Shown: positions 22,650 to 34,330 of the stretch, piece after piece
How positions within the stretch are numbered: position 1 is the stretch's first letter
Layout of the letters: each line of letters starts with the position of its first letter
DNA from: Trichosporon coremiiforme
Lineage: Eukaryota > Basidiomycota > Tremellomycetes > Trichosporonales > Trichosporonaceae
Assembly: GCA_039545355.1 (NCBI GenBank)
Contig: BCJJ01000032.1
Coordinates: 1 to 64,000, forward strand
DNA: 64,000 nucleotides
Direction: 5' to 3'
Notes under the pieces: model-generated
What the model was told of the DNA's origin: nothing
What the model saw: only the letters and a program-made list of their open reading frames with translations
Databases searched by the model: none
Position numbers and translations under genes: made by a program

Positions 22650-23876
22650 TGTCGTATGCCGAACTCCGGTAAAGGAGAGATGGAAGTGGATTGCACTGAG
22701 CAGCACTCGCTTTTGTATCGGGGAAAGATGCGGGGTAGAGAAAAGAGATGAGTGAGTCTGGACTCTGGTCTGGACCGGTAAGGCGTCAAGGGCTGGCGGG
22801 CAAGAGCCAACGGCCATCGGCCGAAGGCACCATTTCGAAATTCAGTGTCCCTGCCAAGACGTGTGTGAGAGCTGAAGTCAGGTTATCATATCTGATAAGC
22901 GCGAGCAGAGTGTCACTAATATCGATGGGGGGAGAAACTCACTATTCAAGCATGTGCTGCTCAGTCTCTCCACGACGTATCTGCGACTGTACAACGGTCT
23001 TTCTCCTCCTTCATGCATGCAGAGTCCAGGAGGGACACCAAATGATTGAGGATATGTCCGAAAGCGGAGGTCTTGGCACACTCGATATTTTCGGCCGCAC
23101 CTCCAGCGGGGTCCTAGTCCTAGATCTCCTTTACGATCGTCTCTAAGCGCATGCCTAGCTTTGCCGGATCTCAGTCGAAGGTGCATCCCCTCCCCCACCC
23201 AACAGGACAGCTAGGGGCGTTCGGCGGCTTGGCCATGGAATGTGCTTTCAGTTATGCAACGCCATCAACGAGTAGGACCGCCCTCAGAGATAGCGATGAG
23301 CGGGCATATTCGGGCATCACGCGCACGCTGCAGGTCAAGGACAGGGGCCATGACTTCTTCTCCCTACTGTCAGTTCTCCATCCTTCATTCTCCTGGATAC
23401 ATCTGGTTACGTAGGAGATCACGAAGCGGTTATACAGATGCGCACGCACAGGTCGAAGGCTGCGAGACAGCCAGGCTCGGAACATGGGAACGAGCGACCA
23501 GAGCGACGCAAACCAACTCAAGGCGAGTATGCAAGCAACACCACAACACTGATCCCCCTGACTTCGCTAGGGCATCCCTCTGCATAGTTTGACACCCCAG
23601 AGTGGATTCAACTGGCCCGAAAGCATGGAAACTACGTCCTGGTCACCATTCTGCACTCGGTGATTTCCAAGCCGATATCAGCGGAACCAGTCGTGCCTCG
23701 TGTGTTGTCTCGCGTCATCCGGCGATCGGTCCGGGCACGACTCCCTTTCTCGACTCGTCCACAGACTCACTTCACCTTACCGCACCGCAACCCACCACAC
23801 CTCACCAACTTCGCCCCTTTTGTACTTGCTGCAATCCCTTCCCGGCCCCCCATCTTCCGCTCCAACGAGTATTGCA
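22650..23876. other. divergent promoter between transporter and acetyltransferase genes
   Basis: 1.2 kb between the start codons of the SIT-like transporter (minus) and the GNAT gene (plus). It holds the GATA pair at 22883-22898. The part before 23877 is C/T-rich, as usual here. No further gene seen. Confidence 0.5.
22883..22898. promoter_or_regulatory. paired GATA sites with ATCTGATAA consensus
   Basis: TTATC at 22883-22887 (GATAA on the other strand) is followed by ATCTGATAA at 22890-22898. The latter matches ATCWGATAA, the site bound by fungal iron-responsive GATA repressors (Urbs1, SreA, Fep1 types). It lies 241 bases before the start codon of a siderophore-transporter-like gene, where such sites are expected. 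Binding is inferred. Confidence 0.6.
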
Positions 23877-24971
23877 ATGATGCCAGCCAAAGTGCAGCTG
23901 CACGAGCACGACCCCGACTCCCTCCTACCCCTCCTCACGAGATACCTTCCGCATACGCAAGCAGTCCTAGGCGCTATCGTCTCGTGCCCTCCGCCCGGAC
24001 ACACACCCCAGTCCGTTCTCGATGCACCCCCCTTGGAGACGATGTATGCCTCCTTTCCGCCCGGCCACCTTCCCTCCGACAACGAGACCGACTGGCTCGT
24101 AGCCCTCGCCCTGCCCGCGCCCAGCGAGCAGGTCCGGATCTGGCATCGGGCTGAAGTTGGCTTGAACCTCTCCGAAATAGCGCGCGTCAGGAAGATCAAC
24201 GGCTCCGTCGTGTCCACAGAAGCCCTCAGGGCTGCCGAGACAGCGACACTGGAGAGCGGAGGGCAAGCCGCAGCGGCGCAGGTCATCCAGGCGCGGCAGA
24301 TAATGCGCGAGAAGTATCCGCATCACTTTGTCATGGGACAGCTTAATGCGGCTTGGGAACTGTCACTTCGAGAGGCACTGAAGGCGCCGAGTCGGGGGAT
24401 CTGCCGTGTCTTCCTGGCTCCTGAGGAACTGCCATCCACAGGTTCTGATGATGAGAGGCTGAAGGAGCTAGGGTTGAAGCTTGACACGACCCGGGTCGGA
24501 GATGAGGGCGAGGTGAGTCTGGCCTCTTGAGGAGAAGATGAAGCGCAGGGCTGACAACAGATGTCCCGATTGACCAAGTACCATCCCCCGAAGTACATCC
24601 TCGCCCGATCCAGGTACACGACCCTCGTGCGCCCCATCGAGGGCGGAGCACCCGTGTGCTGGGTCCTGACTCATGCCGACGGATCGCTCGGTGCGCTGTA
24701 CACACTTCCTGACTGGCGGCGGAAGGGACTGGCCAAAATCGTCGTGGCTGAGCGGCTGCGGGCGATGGCCGAGTCCGACTCGGAGGGAAGCGGGGAGGCG
24801 GACAGGGCCCGCGCCGAAGCGAGCCGGGAACTTCGGGCGAATCTGCAGGTCGAGGAACACAACGAGGCGAGCGAGGCGCTCTGGACTGGACTGGGGTGGG
24901 AGGCAGCGTGGTGCGTCGCGTGGGTATACGCGCAGGAGGATCAGGATAAGTACAGATCTGTAACGAAGTAG
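23877..24971 (+). CDS. GNAT-family N-acetyltransferase
   Basis: Predicted acyltransferase of 348 residues. Exons: 23877-24512 and 24561-24971, with a 48-base intron ending GCTGACAACAG. The N-terminal part is helical and of no family I can name. The C-terminal exon carries the acetyl-CoA fold: CWVLTHADGSLGALYTLP, then RRKGLAKIVV, the motif A loop (R/Q-x-x-G-x-G/A), then a late VEEHNEASEALWTGLGW, typical of FR47/glycine N-acyltransferase-like GNATs. The start is the first of two adjacent ATGs. The substrate is unknown. Confidence 0.75.
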
Positions 24972-25148
24972 GGTCTATACTGTACATAGAGTCATGTCTA
25001 CGGGTACGCTTTCTACTCTTTCTACTCTACAGCAAAGTGCGAAGAGGTCAGAGGGAGCGCGCTTCCGGAAGGACACAGCTCGCTCTCCCTCTCACTCAGC
25101 CCACTCCGCGCGCACTCCTCGCGCCGTCTAGCTCAGTGCCAGCGCCTC

Positions 25149-27054
25149 CTAGGCAGCAAGCAGGGGCAGACCCTTCTCCTCCCTCGCGACCTGGAACGGA
25201 TCGCGCATTGAGTTGGTGTGTTCCCTGTACTCGTCCCTGTCTTGTTAGCTACCATCATCCCGAATTAGCTAGCACTTACGTGAAGTTGGCGCGGAGCGTG
25301 TTCATGCGCATCTCGAGTCCCTCAAGCTGCGCCGCAAGCGCGAGGATGGCGCTCTGGTTGTTCTGAATCGTCTGCACGACAACCTGCGGCGTCATGCTCT
25401 CCACGTCTGAGGCGAGAGACACGACGGCGCGAGACAGAAGCTGAATGTTGCGCTTGTAGCGCGTCACGCGCTCGGCCTCCTCGGCGGCCACGCGAGCGAA
25501 GTACTCCTGCGGGAAGTCGCGGTGCGCCACTGGTCGAACACCAGGGTGACGAGCATCGGCAGGCTTGGCCGCCTCCCACGTCTCGAGCAGCTTCTGCAGG
25601 TCCGCAGCCTGTGCCTGCACCTTGGCGGCGAGGCGCTCCAGGCTGTGCTTGAGCGCATCGAGGCCCTGGGCAATGGCCGCAGCCTCGTCGTGCGCGACTT
25701 TGATATCGGAGGAGGTCTGCCAGATTGCCCGTCCGATCGGCTCGGCGTCGATCGTCTGCCCAACGTGACGCTGATCCTTGAAGAAGGCGTCCATCTGCTC
25801 AATCACCTTCTGCGCGGGCTCGGGGAGATCGCTGAACTTGGCCGTCTTGCTGATGCCGGACTGCGGCTGGGGTTGCTGGAAACTCGTCGAGTTGCCGAGC
25901 AGGCCGCCAGCCGGCTTGTTGAAGAGCGAGTTCTGCTGCGGCTGCTGCTGAGAGGCGAAGAGACCGCCCTGCTGTTGCTGCTGCTGGGGCTGCTGCTGGC
26001 CAAAGAGACCTCCGGTCGCCGGCGTCGTCGTGGACTGCTGGCCGAACAGGCCGCCAGCGGGCTTCGCCTGGCTCTGCTGTCCGAAGAGACCGCCCGTCGC
26101 CGGCTGCTGCTGAGTCTGCTGCCCGAAAAGACCGCCCGTCGCCGGCGTTGTCGTGGACTGCTGTCCGAAAAGGCCACCGGCAGGCTTAGCGGCCTGGTTC
26201 TGCTGACCGAAGAGACCTCCGGTAGCTGCCGGCTGCTGCTGCTGAGCCTGCTGTCCGAAGAGTCCCCCAGTAGCGGGCTGAGCCGTGTTCTGCTGCTGCT
26301 GCTGTCCGAAGAGACCGCCGGTCGCAGGGGCAGCGGGCTTCTGGCCGAAGAGTCCGCCCGTGCTCGCCGTATTCGTCGCCGCCGCGTTGTTCTGCTGTCC
26401 GAAGCCCCCAAACAGACCGCCGCTACCGGCTGCTGGCTGGGCCGTCGACTGCTGCGCCTGCTGTCCAAATCCGCCGAAACCGGTACCGGTAGACGCCGCC
26501 GGCGTGCTCGTCGATGCCTGCCCGAAGAGGCCTCCACCCGCGGGCTTGTTGAAGCTGTTCAAGTCAGCGAAAGGATTCGTAGATGAAGTATCGTCGATGC
26601 CCTGGATGAGGTTGGCGGCGGCCTCGAGGTCGCTGGCGCAAAGGTCTTCCGCATCCCCGGCAGGCCCGAACCCGCCCCAGGTAGGAGGTGCTGGCTTCGC
26701 GAACGGGCTCGCCGTCCCGCTAAATGCTCCAAAGCCTGTGCTCTCCTTTGGCTTCGAAGAAAAGGGGGTCGACGCGCCGCTGAACGCCCCGAAGCCCGTC
26801 AGGTTGTTCCGCCCATTTTCTGCCAGTTCATTAAGGTCACGCTTCGTCTTCGTAGGACTATCGAACGCAGAGCCCGGGCCGAAGGCGCTCTTCAGCGGCG
26901 TCGGGGTTGAGTCCACGTTCGTGTCCAAGCCGGTGAGCACACTGAGACTCCTCTCGCCCCTCGCGATGGCGGCGAACTCGGCGTCGAACTGCTGCTGCTC
27001 CTTCTGGAGCTGTCTGAGCTCTTTGACCCAGTCCTCGGCGTCGGCGTTGGCCAT
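25149..27054 (-). CDS. FG nucleoporin, Nup49/Nup58-like
   Basis: Nuclear pore channel component of 620 residues. Exons: 25280-27054 and 25149-25236; the second exon is needed because TAA at the end of the first is part of a GTAAGT donor. Splicing adds TDEYREHTNSMRDPF and a short tail. Residues about 170-390 are dense GLFG repeats (GGLFGQ, with Q-rich spacers); the C-terminal ~200 residues are coiled coil beginning LPEPAQKVIEQMDAFFKDQR, as in Nup49/Nup58 that pair with Nsp1 and Nup57 homologues. Codon repeats encode the Q runs (CTG/CAG tracts near 25970-26300). A 5' UTR intron is possible upstream. Confidence 0.82.
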
Positions 27055-27707
27055 GGCTGATCAAGAAGGTGGGCGATCGCAGGGGCGTAGTTCTGTCATG
27101 GAGGAGGATAACAACAAACATGGAGACGACGTGTGGTCCATCGAGCGACTGGCCGCGAGCATCAGAGCATCGAGCATCGCGCAGAACGTCGGGGGGAAGC
27201 CGCGAGCCGGAACAGGGTAAGGGGAGGGGACGAGCAAGACAAAAGAGAAGGAACTCACCCGAAGGACATTGTCTAGATGTTGTCTGTGCAGGACTGAGGC
27301 TTCGAGGCTTGAAGGCTGTGAGATGTGTCGAAGGTGGACGCCGCTCGATCACCAAAAACATGGCCAGAAGGAGGGGGGTGGCTTGAGACGTCACCGGAAC
27401 AATAGGCACGCCCCAGCAGAGCAACGCCTAAACTTACGGAAGCGGATAGGCCCGCGGTGCCCTGGCTTGATGATGACCGGGTTGTTTTCGTTCTGGGCCA
27501 GCCGCCGGTGGTTGGCTCCGCTTGCTTGGCTCGTCACCCTCGACTCGGTCTCCACTGCTCGTCAGACCTTATCTCATTGACTTGGATCTTCGTCTTCGGT
27601 TTCTCTTCGGCCCTTGCCACCCCCCTTCGGCTCCGCAAAAGACCACTCGACTGGTCAGCACGCTCTCCCTGGTGCAGCGTGCACCCCCACCCCCCAGCAT
27701 CTCCACC
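27055..27707. other. divergent promoter between nucleoporin and PP4 genes
   Basis: 653 bases between two start codons. On the minus strand a GTGAGT donor near 27259 and an acceptor near 27100 (CATGACAG) would fit a 5' UTR intron of the nucleoporin gene. The end towards PP4 is C/T-rich. No other gene supported. Confidence 0.45.
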
Positions 27708-28990
27708 ATGTCCCTCTCCTCCGATCTCGACAAGTGAGCTGGCCTTCAGGAGATCGAGCTGACGAAGCGCAGGCAGATCGAGCAGCTGAAGCGATGCGAA
27801 ATCATCCCGGAGGCTAGCGTCAAGGAACTATGCCTCAAGGCAAAGGAGATCCTCATGGATGAGGGCAATATCCAATACGTCGACAGTCCCGTCACTGTGA
27901 GCTGCGCAACTTGAAGTGAGCTTACGACAGATCTGCGGCGACATCCACGGCCAGTTCTTCGACCTCATGGAGCTCTTCAAGATCGGCGGTCACTGCCCGG
28001 AAACAAACTACATCTTCATGGGTGCGTTACCCCATTCCTGCTCTGTCGGTGGGCGGCGAACTGTTGGCGGCTAGATCGGCTCCGGCACTCTTCGGTCCGA
28101 ATCCCTTCCCTGTCCAGCTGCGAGGAAGGACTCCATAGCTAACGTGCAGGCGACTTCGTGGACCGCGGTTTCTACAGTGTCGAGACTTTTCTCCTCCTCC
28201 TAATCCTCAAGGTTCGGTATCCGGACCGCATCACGCTGATCCGGGGGAACCACGAGTCGCGCCAGATCACGCAGGTGTACGGCTTCTACGACGAGTGCCA
28301 GCGGAAGTACGGCTCGAGCAACGTGTGGCGATACTGCACCGACGTCTTCGACTTCCTCTCCCTCGCGGCCATTGTGGACGGACGGATCCTGTGTGTCCAT
28401 GGTGGCTTGAGTCCGCAGTTGGGACGGTTGGATCAGATCCGAGCGATCGACCGGAAACAGGAGGTGCCGCATGAGGGCGTGTTTTGCGATTTGTTGTGGA
28501 GTGATCCGGATGGTGAGTACAAGCGAGCGGAGGGACCAACGGGCTGCGGGTGGGGCCACGGCTCAGACGATGGCGTCAGCATCCGTACTCCTACCCGCCA
28601 CCAGCTCACCGAAACTCGAGCGTTTGCTTCAGTAGCTGCGTGTTTCGGAATGTAAAGCTGACGGCAGACATCCAAGGATGGGGCATGTCTCCCCGCGGCG
28701 CCGGCTTTTTATTCGGCGGCGACGTAGTCGACACCTTCTGCCACAACAACGACATCGACCTGATCGCGCGCGCGCACCAGCTCGTAATGGAGGGCTACAA
28801 GCTCATGTTTGGCCAGAAGATCGTGACGGTCTGGTCAGCGCCGAATTACTGTTATCGGTGCGGAAACGTTGCGTCCATCTTGGAGCTCAATGAGGACTTG
28901 CGGCAGGAGTACAAGGTCTTCGAGGCTGCGCAGCCGGACGTCAAGAGCGTCCCGCAGAAGAGACCGCATATGCTCGAGTACTTCCTCTGA
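27708..28990 (+). CDS. Ser/Thr protein phosphatase PP4 catalytic subunit (Pph3-like)
   Basis: Metallophosphatase of 308 residues, the usual PP4c length. Exons: 27708-27733, 27773-27896, 27931-28021, 28150-28512, 28668-28990. Metal and phosphate motifs are all present: GDIHGQ, GDFVDRG, GNHES, and the later [27 protein letters not shown] and [16 protein letters not shown] point to PP4 rather than PP2A or PP6. The C-terminus ends YFL, the carboxymethylation signal of this group. Yeast Pph3 reverses checkpoint phosphorylation after DNA damage. The first coding exon is only 26 bases. Confidence 0.93.
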
Positions 28991-29151
28991 TCTCGCCGCT
29001 GGATCGGCTCACATACCGCCAACCAAAGCTTATCCTGCACTCCTTGATGCCCCGATACCCGGCTACGGCCACCACTGCATGACTGCTGCATCTGTAGACG
29101 ATCCGCACCCCGCCCACCGCGCTCCGATGTCGGATGAATGTATTTTCTATG

Positions 29152-32100
29152 TTACAGGGAACTCTGCTGCACTGCTGCGGGTACTAACACGGTAAATGCA
29201 TACATACAGCCTCGATGCGAGGCGCTTATTTTAGCTGATGCTACATGAAGGGGTTTGAGCGTTAGATCGGACAAGCACTCGAACGCACGTAAGAGTCTAG
29301 TATACTTGAGGATGGGCAACGTTCGGGAGGCTGCACAGCTCCCTCCAGAATGCCCACGGGAAGGATATGAGAGGTCTGATATCAGCTGCGTCAATGGAGC
29401 CATAACCCACGCAGGAGTAATCTGTGGAGCAGCGTCCTGAGAACCGAGCGGAACGTTCTCCTCGACTGGAATGCCGCTGAGCATGACGCTCTCGTTATAG
29501 AGCGTGTCTAGTGTGTCCTTTATACCGAGCTTCTCCTCTACCTCCTGCTGTACGGCACTCAAATACGTGACCTGGTATGCTGCGAGGGCGTAGATCTGCT
29601 CCGTTTCGAGTGCAGACTTGTTGCCATCCTTCTTCTTCCGCCACAACTTTGTTGCTGCTGTGCGTACATCCTGCACGAGGCAGTCGTAGGTGCACTTGAT
29701 GGACGCTTCAATGTCCTCCTCGGCGCTTGTACGCCGGTGAGGGTTTCGCAGGACGATGCCGGAGACAACCTCAGGCTCGGTCAGACGGCGACGTTTCATG
29801 ATCTGTTTCACGCCGCCGTCGTAGTACCTGCGTCGTCAGTCTCACGCCACTCTGAAGAGCTCACTGCTTGAGTTTGTAGGCGTGCGATAGATACGACCAT
29901 GGTAGCGTGTACTTCGCCAGCCGAGGGTCGATGTGCTTCTCGGGATCGACGCGGATATCTGTCGGGACAAAAGGCGGCTCGCTCTTGAACTGTATCATCA
30001 GTATAGTATCAACCGTGGGTGAACTAACGAGTTTAAACAGTTTCCCGAGAATTCGACGACTTTCGTACCTCTGCATCGAACGGCCGCATACCTCTGGACC
30101 AAGAAAGGTAGGCCACTGGCGAGACTCCATCTGCTGTCAGGTTCGGAATCGATATGGCAACTTGCCATTAAGGATAACTGAGCGGGTTTGCCGGCTATGG
30201 GGTTAGGTTTCCTAACGCTGCGTCATCACTCACTGTTTTGGAAATCAGAACTGCTGTTAGCTGACTGTCGACTCTAGAAGGACTTACGCTTTGCGCACTT
30301 CATCTGCGAGCATCTTGCAGTTCTCCGACTGCGGTCCGAAACGGTCTGCAATGGCGAGGTGAGCATCGCATAGTTGCTCGAGGATCTGAAATCAGCTTCC
30401 AATCCGCTGCCAAGGCGTACGTTGTTCCTCAAATAGTCCAGGACAAACTGCTATCAGCTGCGAGCGATGTCTGAGAAGCCCGCAAACGTACACCTTGTAG
30501 ATGCTTGTCGGTAACCTTCGCGACTTTGGCCGGCTCGGGAGGCGTGTAGGATAACGGTTCGACTTGCTCGGAAGGTATGAGAACTGGGTCCCAGATCAGA
30601 GAGTATTCGTCGCCGGAGAGGTTGCCTCGGGACAGCCTGGAAGTCAGCTGCGGGGTCGACCCAAAGGTACGAACATCTGTGGCAACGGCTGGCCGTGCAC
30701 TGAGAAGACGATGACGTTTCTGAGATGGCGCAGCTCCGGGCAGTCGACAGCATGGACGAGCTGGATGTCGCCGGGATGGAGCACGGGATCGCGCATGATC
30801 GCACAGGCGCCCAGGACGACAGTTGGACCGTCGCTGCTATTTGGATCATCATACTGGCAGAAGACCTCGTGTTCGCTGAGCACGTTTAGTTCGTCCGCAA
30901 CACCTTGAAATGGTTAGCCAGTCCTCGATCCCAGAACCTACCCATCAGCTTGACGCTCTGATCGATTTGCAGACGCGCGTGATACTTGTAATCGGCCAGG
31001 AGGCGAGTTGCCGTCGCACGGCAGATGTCCAGCAGCAGCTGGTCGCCCTTGAACCCGAACGAGTACAGCTCACGGATGGGGAAGTTGCAAAGCTGAGCCA
31101 CAAGCTGGAGATCCCCTTCCACCAGATCAGCGGTCACCGAGCGCTTCAAGAGGCCTCTAGCCTCGCGCATGGCAAGGATGGCGAGGCTCTCGAACACAGC
31201 GTCGGGCACTCCAAGGTGGTTCATAATGACAACAGACTGGCGGCTGAGGTGCGCTCGCTTGAACTGGGCGGGCTGATAGTTAGGTCTGCAAGCGACACGA
31301 ACTCACTTCAATGACATTGAGACCGAACGCCATGGTCTTGTGTCCCGTCCGGTATCTAACCTGGGACTGCCTGAAATAGACCTCCTCGCTGCCGCAGTCT
31401 GGCCACACACTCAGCAGGCCCTTGATACCACCACAGGTGAACTGGAATGCGGAGAGAAGAGCGCCGTCACTCAACCTCACGCCACTAGCCTTCTCCGCTT
31501 GTCGAGCTATGCCCCATCCACAACGCCCAGCGCCATCAGTCACCAGACTTTTCGTCAGCTTGCAGCAAGGGTAGCTCCGCGTACCTAACTTTCTCCTCCG
31601 ATTCATCCTCATCAACCGTGGAAAGGTCTGTCCTCCCTGCTTCAGATTCGCAGTAGCCGTTGTCCTTCTTCTCCGCGTACAAGACGTCAGGAAGAACTTT
31701 GCGCACGTGAGAGTGGACGCTGACAGGCCGGCTTGTCGAGAACGGCTGGTGGTCAGTCGATGCTAGTAGACTCTTAACTCACGATGGCCGTCTTGGAAAC
31801 GAAACGGGCAACAGTTCTGTCGTGCAGCCAGTCGAGACCCAAGTTCCGCTTCACGGATTCGACCGTTAGATTCTTGACGGGATCCTCAGCAAGAAACCAG
31901 CAGCGCTGTTGCCTGACTGAGGTGGCACCGTACGCGAGAAACACGTAGTGCCTGCCAGCGATGCTCAGCCCGCTCTTCATGGCTCGGCGCACTCGCGCAA
32001 CGGTTCCCTCGGCTGGTTCCGCCTGGTCGGCCTCCAGCACCGTGGAGTTCATCTGGAACCCACCCTCCTCATCGATGAACTCGACCCGTAGAAAGCGGTC

Positions 32101-33582
32101 TGAGAACGGCTGGTGGTTCCTGATTGCGTCCGTTGACGTTTCGACTTCCGGCGGGAGAAGCACGAGCCGAGTCGGAGTCACCAGACAATGGTGCACCAAG
32201 ACACTGTTCTCGTCGATGTCCGCCTGGACTCTGCTGATCTGTTTGGAGCGAGCTGTTGTTAGCTTCCTACCTACGTGGACAAAAGCTCACCCAGAACTAA
32301 TGCGTCGATGTTCCGCACACGCTCCTCGTTGTAGAGGCTACGCAGAACGCGAGCCGCTTTCTCGTCGTCATCCTCACAGTGCCTCTTCAGACACCCCGCG
32401 AGTTCTGTGATCTCCGAAAAAATGATGACACCATGGGTGATCAGACCCTCCATGAGATAGCGCAGGCTGAAACTGTAGCCAGCCAGGCGCGACAAGTCTG
32501 CGTAGCCTACATTCTCCGCAACGGGGATACGCACGCGCCGGTCACCGGCGTGCGCTGCGAGCAGATCACGGCCTTCCTCCCTTCCCTCGACGCCCAGGCA
32601 CAGCACGACGTTACGCAGCGTGCGCAGTTCCTTCTTCGACAGCACGAGCTCAAACTGCCAGGTCAACCAGACACTAGCCGGGACGTAGAACGGTTCCTCG
32701 GACACGGCAACGATCGGCCCCGCATGACCCTCGCGGATGATATATCCTGCTGTTAGCTACGGGTCGCTTAGTAAAGCTCACCTTTCGCCTTCATGTCCTG
32801 GAAGGAACAGCCCTGGTTGTCAGCTCCGCAGATGGCTAGCAGCTCACAGGTGTCGACTCCTTTGGCCCCAGGGAGAACACGAAATCGCGCTCAGTCGCTC
32901 GTCGCATGATCGCTTTGTTCTTAATCTTGCAGTAGAAGCGCGCAGGCCGCCGCGTCGTGATGGTCATGGTGACGCGGGTCGCGCCGTCCTTCCCCGGCGC
33001 CAGGCGAACAACGTGAACACCGCCGGTAGCAATGTCCTGCCGTCAGTTCACCGCTTGGCATACGGAAGGCGGAAGCTGGTACACACCTCGAAGGGAATCT
33101 CGCACTCGAGCGGGATGAAGACTGGCGGTGTAGTCGAGAACGTGAGCGGGACGGCGTAGACGTAAATCCACCTGCGACTGAAGTTGAACAGGAGGCGCGA
33201 GTGCTCCGAGTCGGACGGAGTGCCGAATCCCTGCGTGTCAGTCGCGATGAAATGAACCGTACAGCTAGGACATCCTGTCAATTTGGCGGACAAAGACTCG
33301 TTCCAGCCCGATTCCGGTGACTCACTCGCATGAACCTCAGCGCGCCATCACGTATCCTCGTCGACCCCATCGCGAAGCTAGCCACTTTAAAGCTCTCATC
33401 GATCTCCGAGTCATCGTTGAGGTTCAGGCCCTGAACGTAAGTTACTGGGCACACAGAGCATTATTCACATGACGGAACTGGTGCGCAAGACGTGTGCGGT
33501 CTGAGGCTGGGACGGCACTGGGTGGCGTGCGAGGCTCAGAGCGTGGCCCCCTGGTGCGATTCGTCCACGGCACGTAGCTCAT
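29152..33582 (-). CDS. cellular RNA-dependent RNA polymerase with altered active site
   Basis: RNA-silencing RdRP family (QDE-1/Rdp1 type), 1242 residues in 18 exons: 33469-33582, 33326-33430, 33087-33230, 32848-33036, 32782-32812, 32291-32746, 31783-32252, 31585-31745, 31307-31547, 30942-31272, 30675-30903, 30492-30636, 30421-30447, 30288-30385, 30234-30250, 30166-30194, 29865-30130, 29152-29827. The frame closes exactly and has no stop. Family landmarks: VTPTRLVLLPPE, SLVTDGAGR, SAFQFTCGGIKG, MNHLGVPD, MGVADE, LHPGDIQLVHAVDCPEL. The catalytic motif, normally DxDGD, reads NLSGD (residues 829-833, bases 30609-30623). One intron (30131-30165) looks like a GC-AG type. Active family members make double-stranded RNA for Dicer; this one may not polymerise. 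Confidence 0.9.
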
Positions 33583-34330
33583 GTCGTTCTTCCTCCGTGG
33601 CCAGGCTGCACCTGAGGCAGCCTAGCCAGATTCCCGGAGTGGTACGTGATGGTTGGCGAGTGAAGTGAAGCGGGACACCGTGGTCCCAACCGGCGAGCGA
33701 GATGTCGATCGACCTCAGCGGTGACAGGCGAGAACGGATAGAGGGAGAGGATGAGTGAAAGAGAGATGGATGATGGGGAGGTCGAGGGAAGACATGTAGG
33801 GAGGAGGTGACGTGGACGGCGATGAAACGACTACGACCGATTGGTGAGGGCGCGAGGGCGAGGAAGACGAGGAAGACACACGGATTGTCGCATCTCGAAA
33901 TTGTTGTTGTCGCGGATCGGTGATGCAATCGCGGACGATCGAGTGACCCGTGCCTGACCACACGGCTATCTTACCTTGACGCCACGCCAAACCTCATGAT
34001 GGCGTCCAGCTGATAAGGCCGAAGGCAAGTATGCGCACCCTATACCTTGATCATTGCACGCGCAAGAGCAACAGCCACATGCATGAAGCTTGAATGTACT
34101 GTCTACTGTGCCCTGGCGTCGCCTGAGTAGAGGGCGGGGGGGAGCGAAGCAGGCTGGCGATCGTCGACGATCGCTGGTCGGATCCGTCACCGCCCAAGCC
34201 CTGCTGCGCTGCTACTGTACGCTTGCACCGCATGCTCTTGGTTCTTCTGTATCGTCAACATGACAACTCATGACATTTTGACACTACAACGACAACTGGG
34301 TATCAACTTCTACGTCCTGCTGACTTCAGA
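33583..34330. other. intergenic, upstream of the RdRP gene
   Basis: 748 bases with the likely RdRP promoter and the 3' region of the acyl-CoA ligase. Pyrimidine-rich on the minus strand near 33720-33880. No gene seen. Confidence 0.5.

Noticed and set aside
26285..27220. 311-residue plus-strand frame over the nucleoporin
   Set aside because: Most of it is the antisense of FG repeats. Only the last 55 residues fall outside the sense gene, and they have no support of their own.
29152..33582. RdRP as an integrated RNA-virus sequence
   Set aside because: Motif order and the intron-rich structure are those of the cellular silencing RdRP family, not of viral polymerases.
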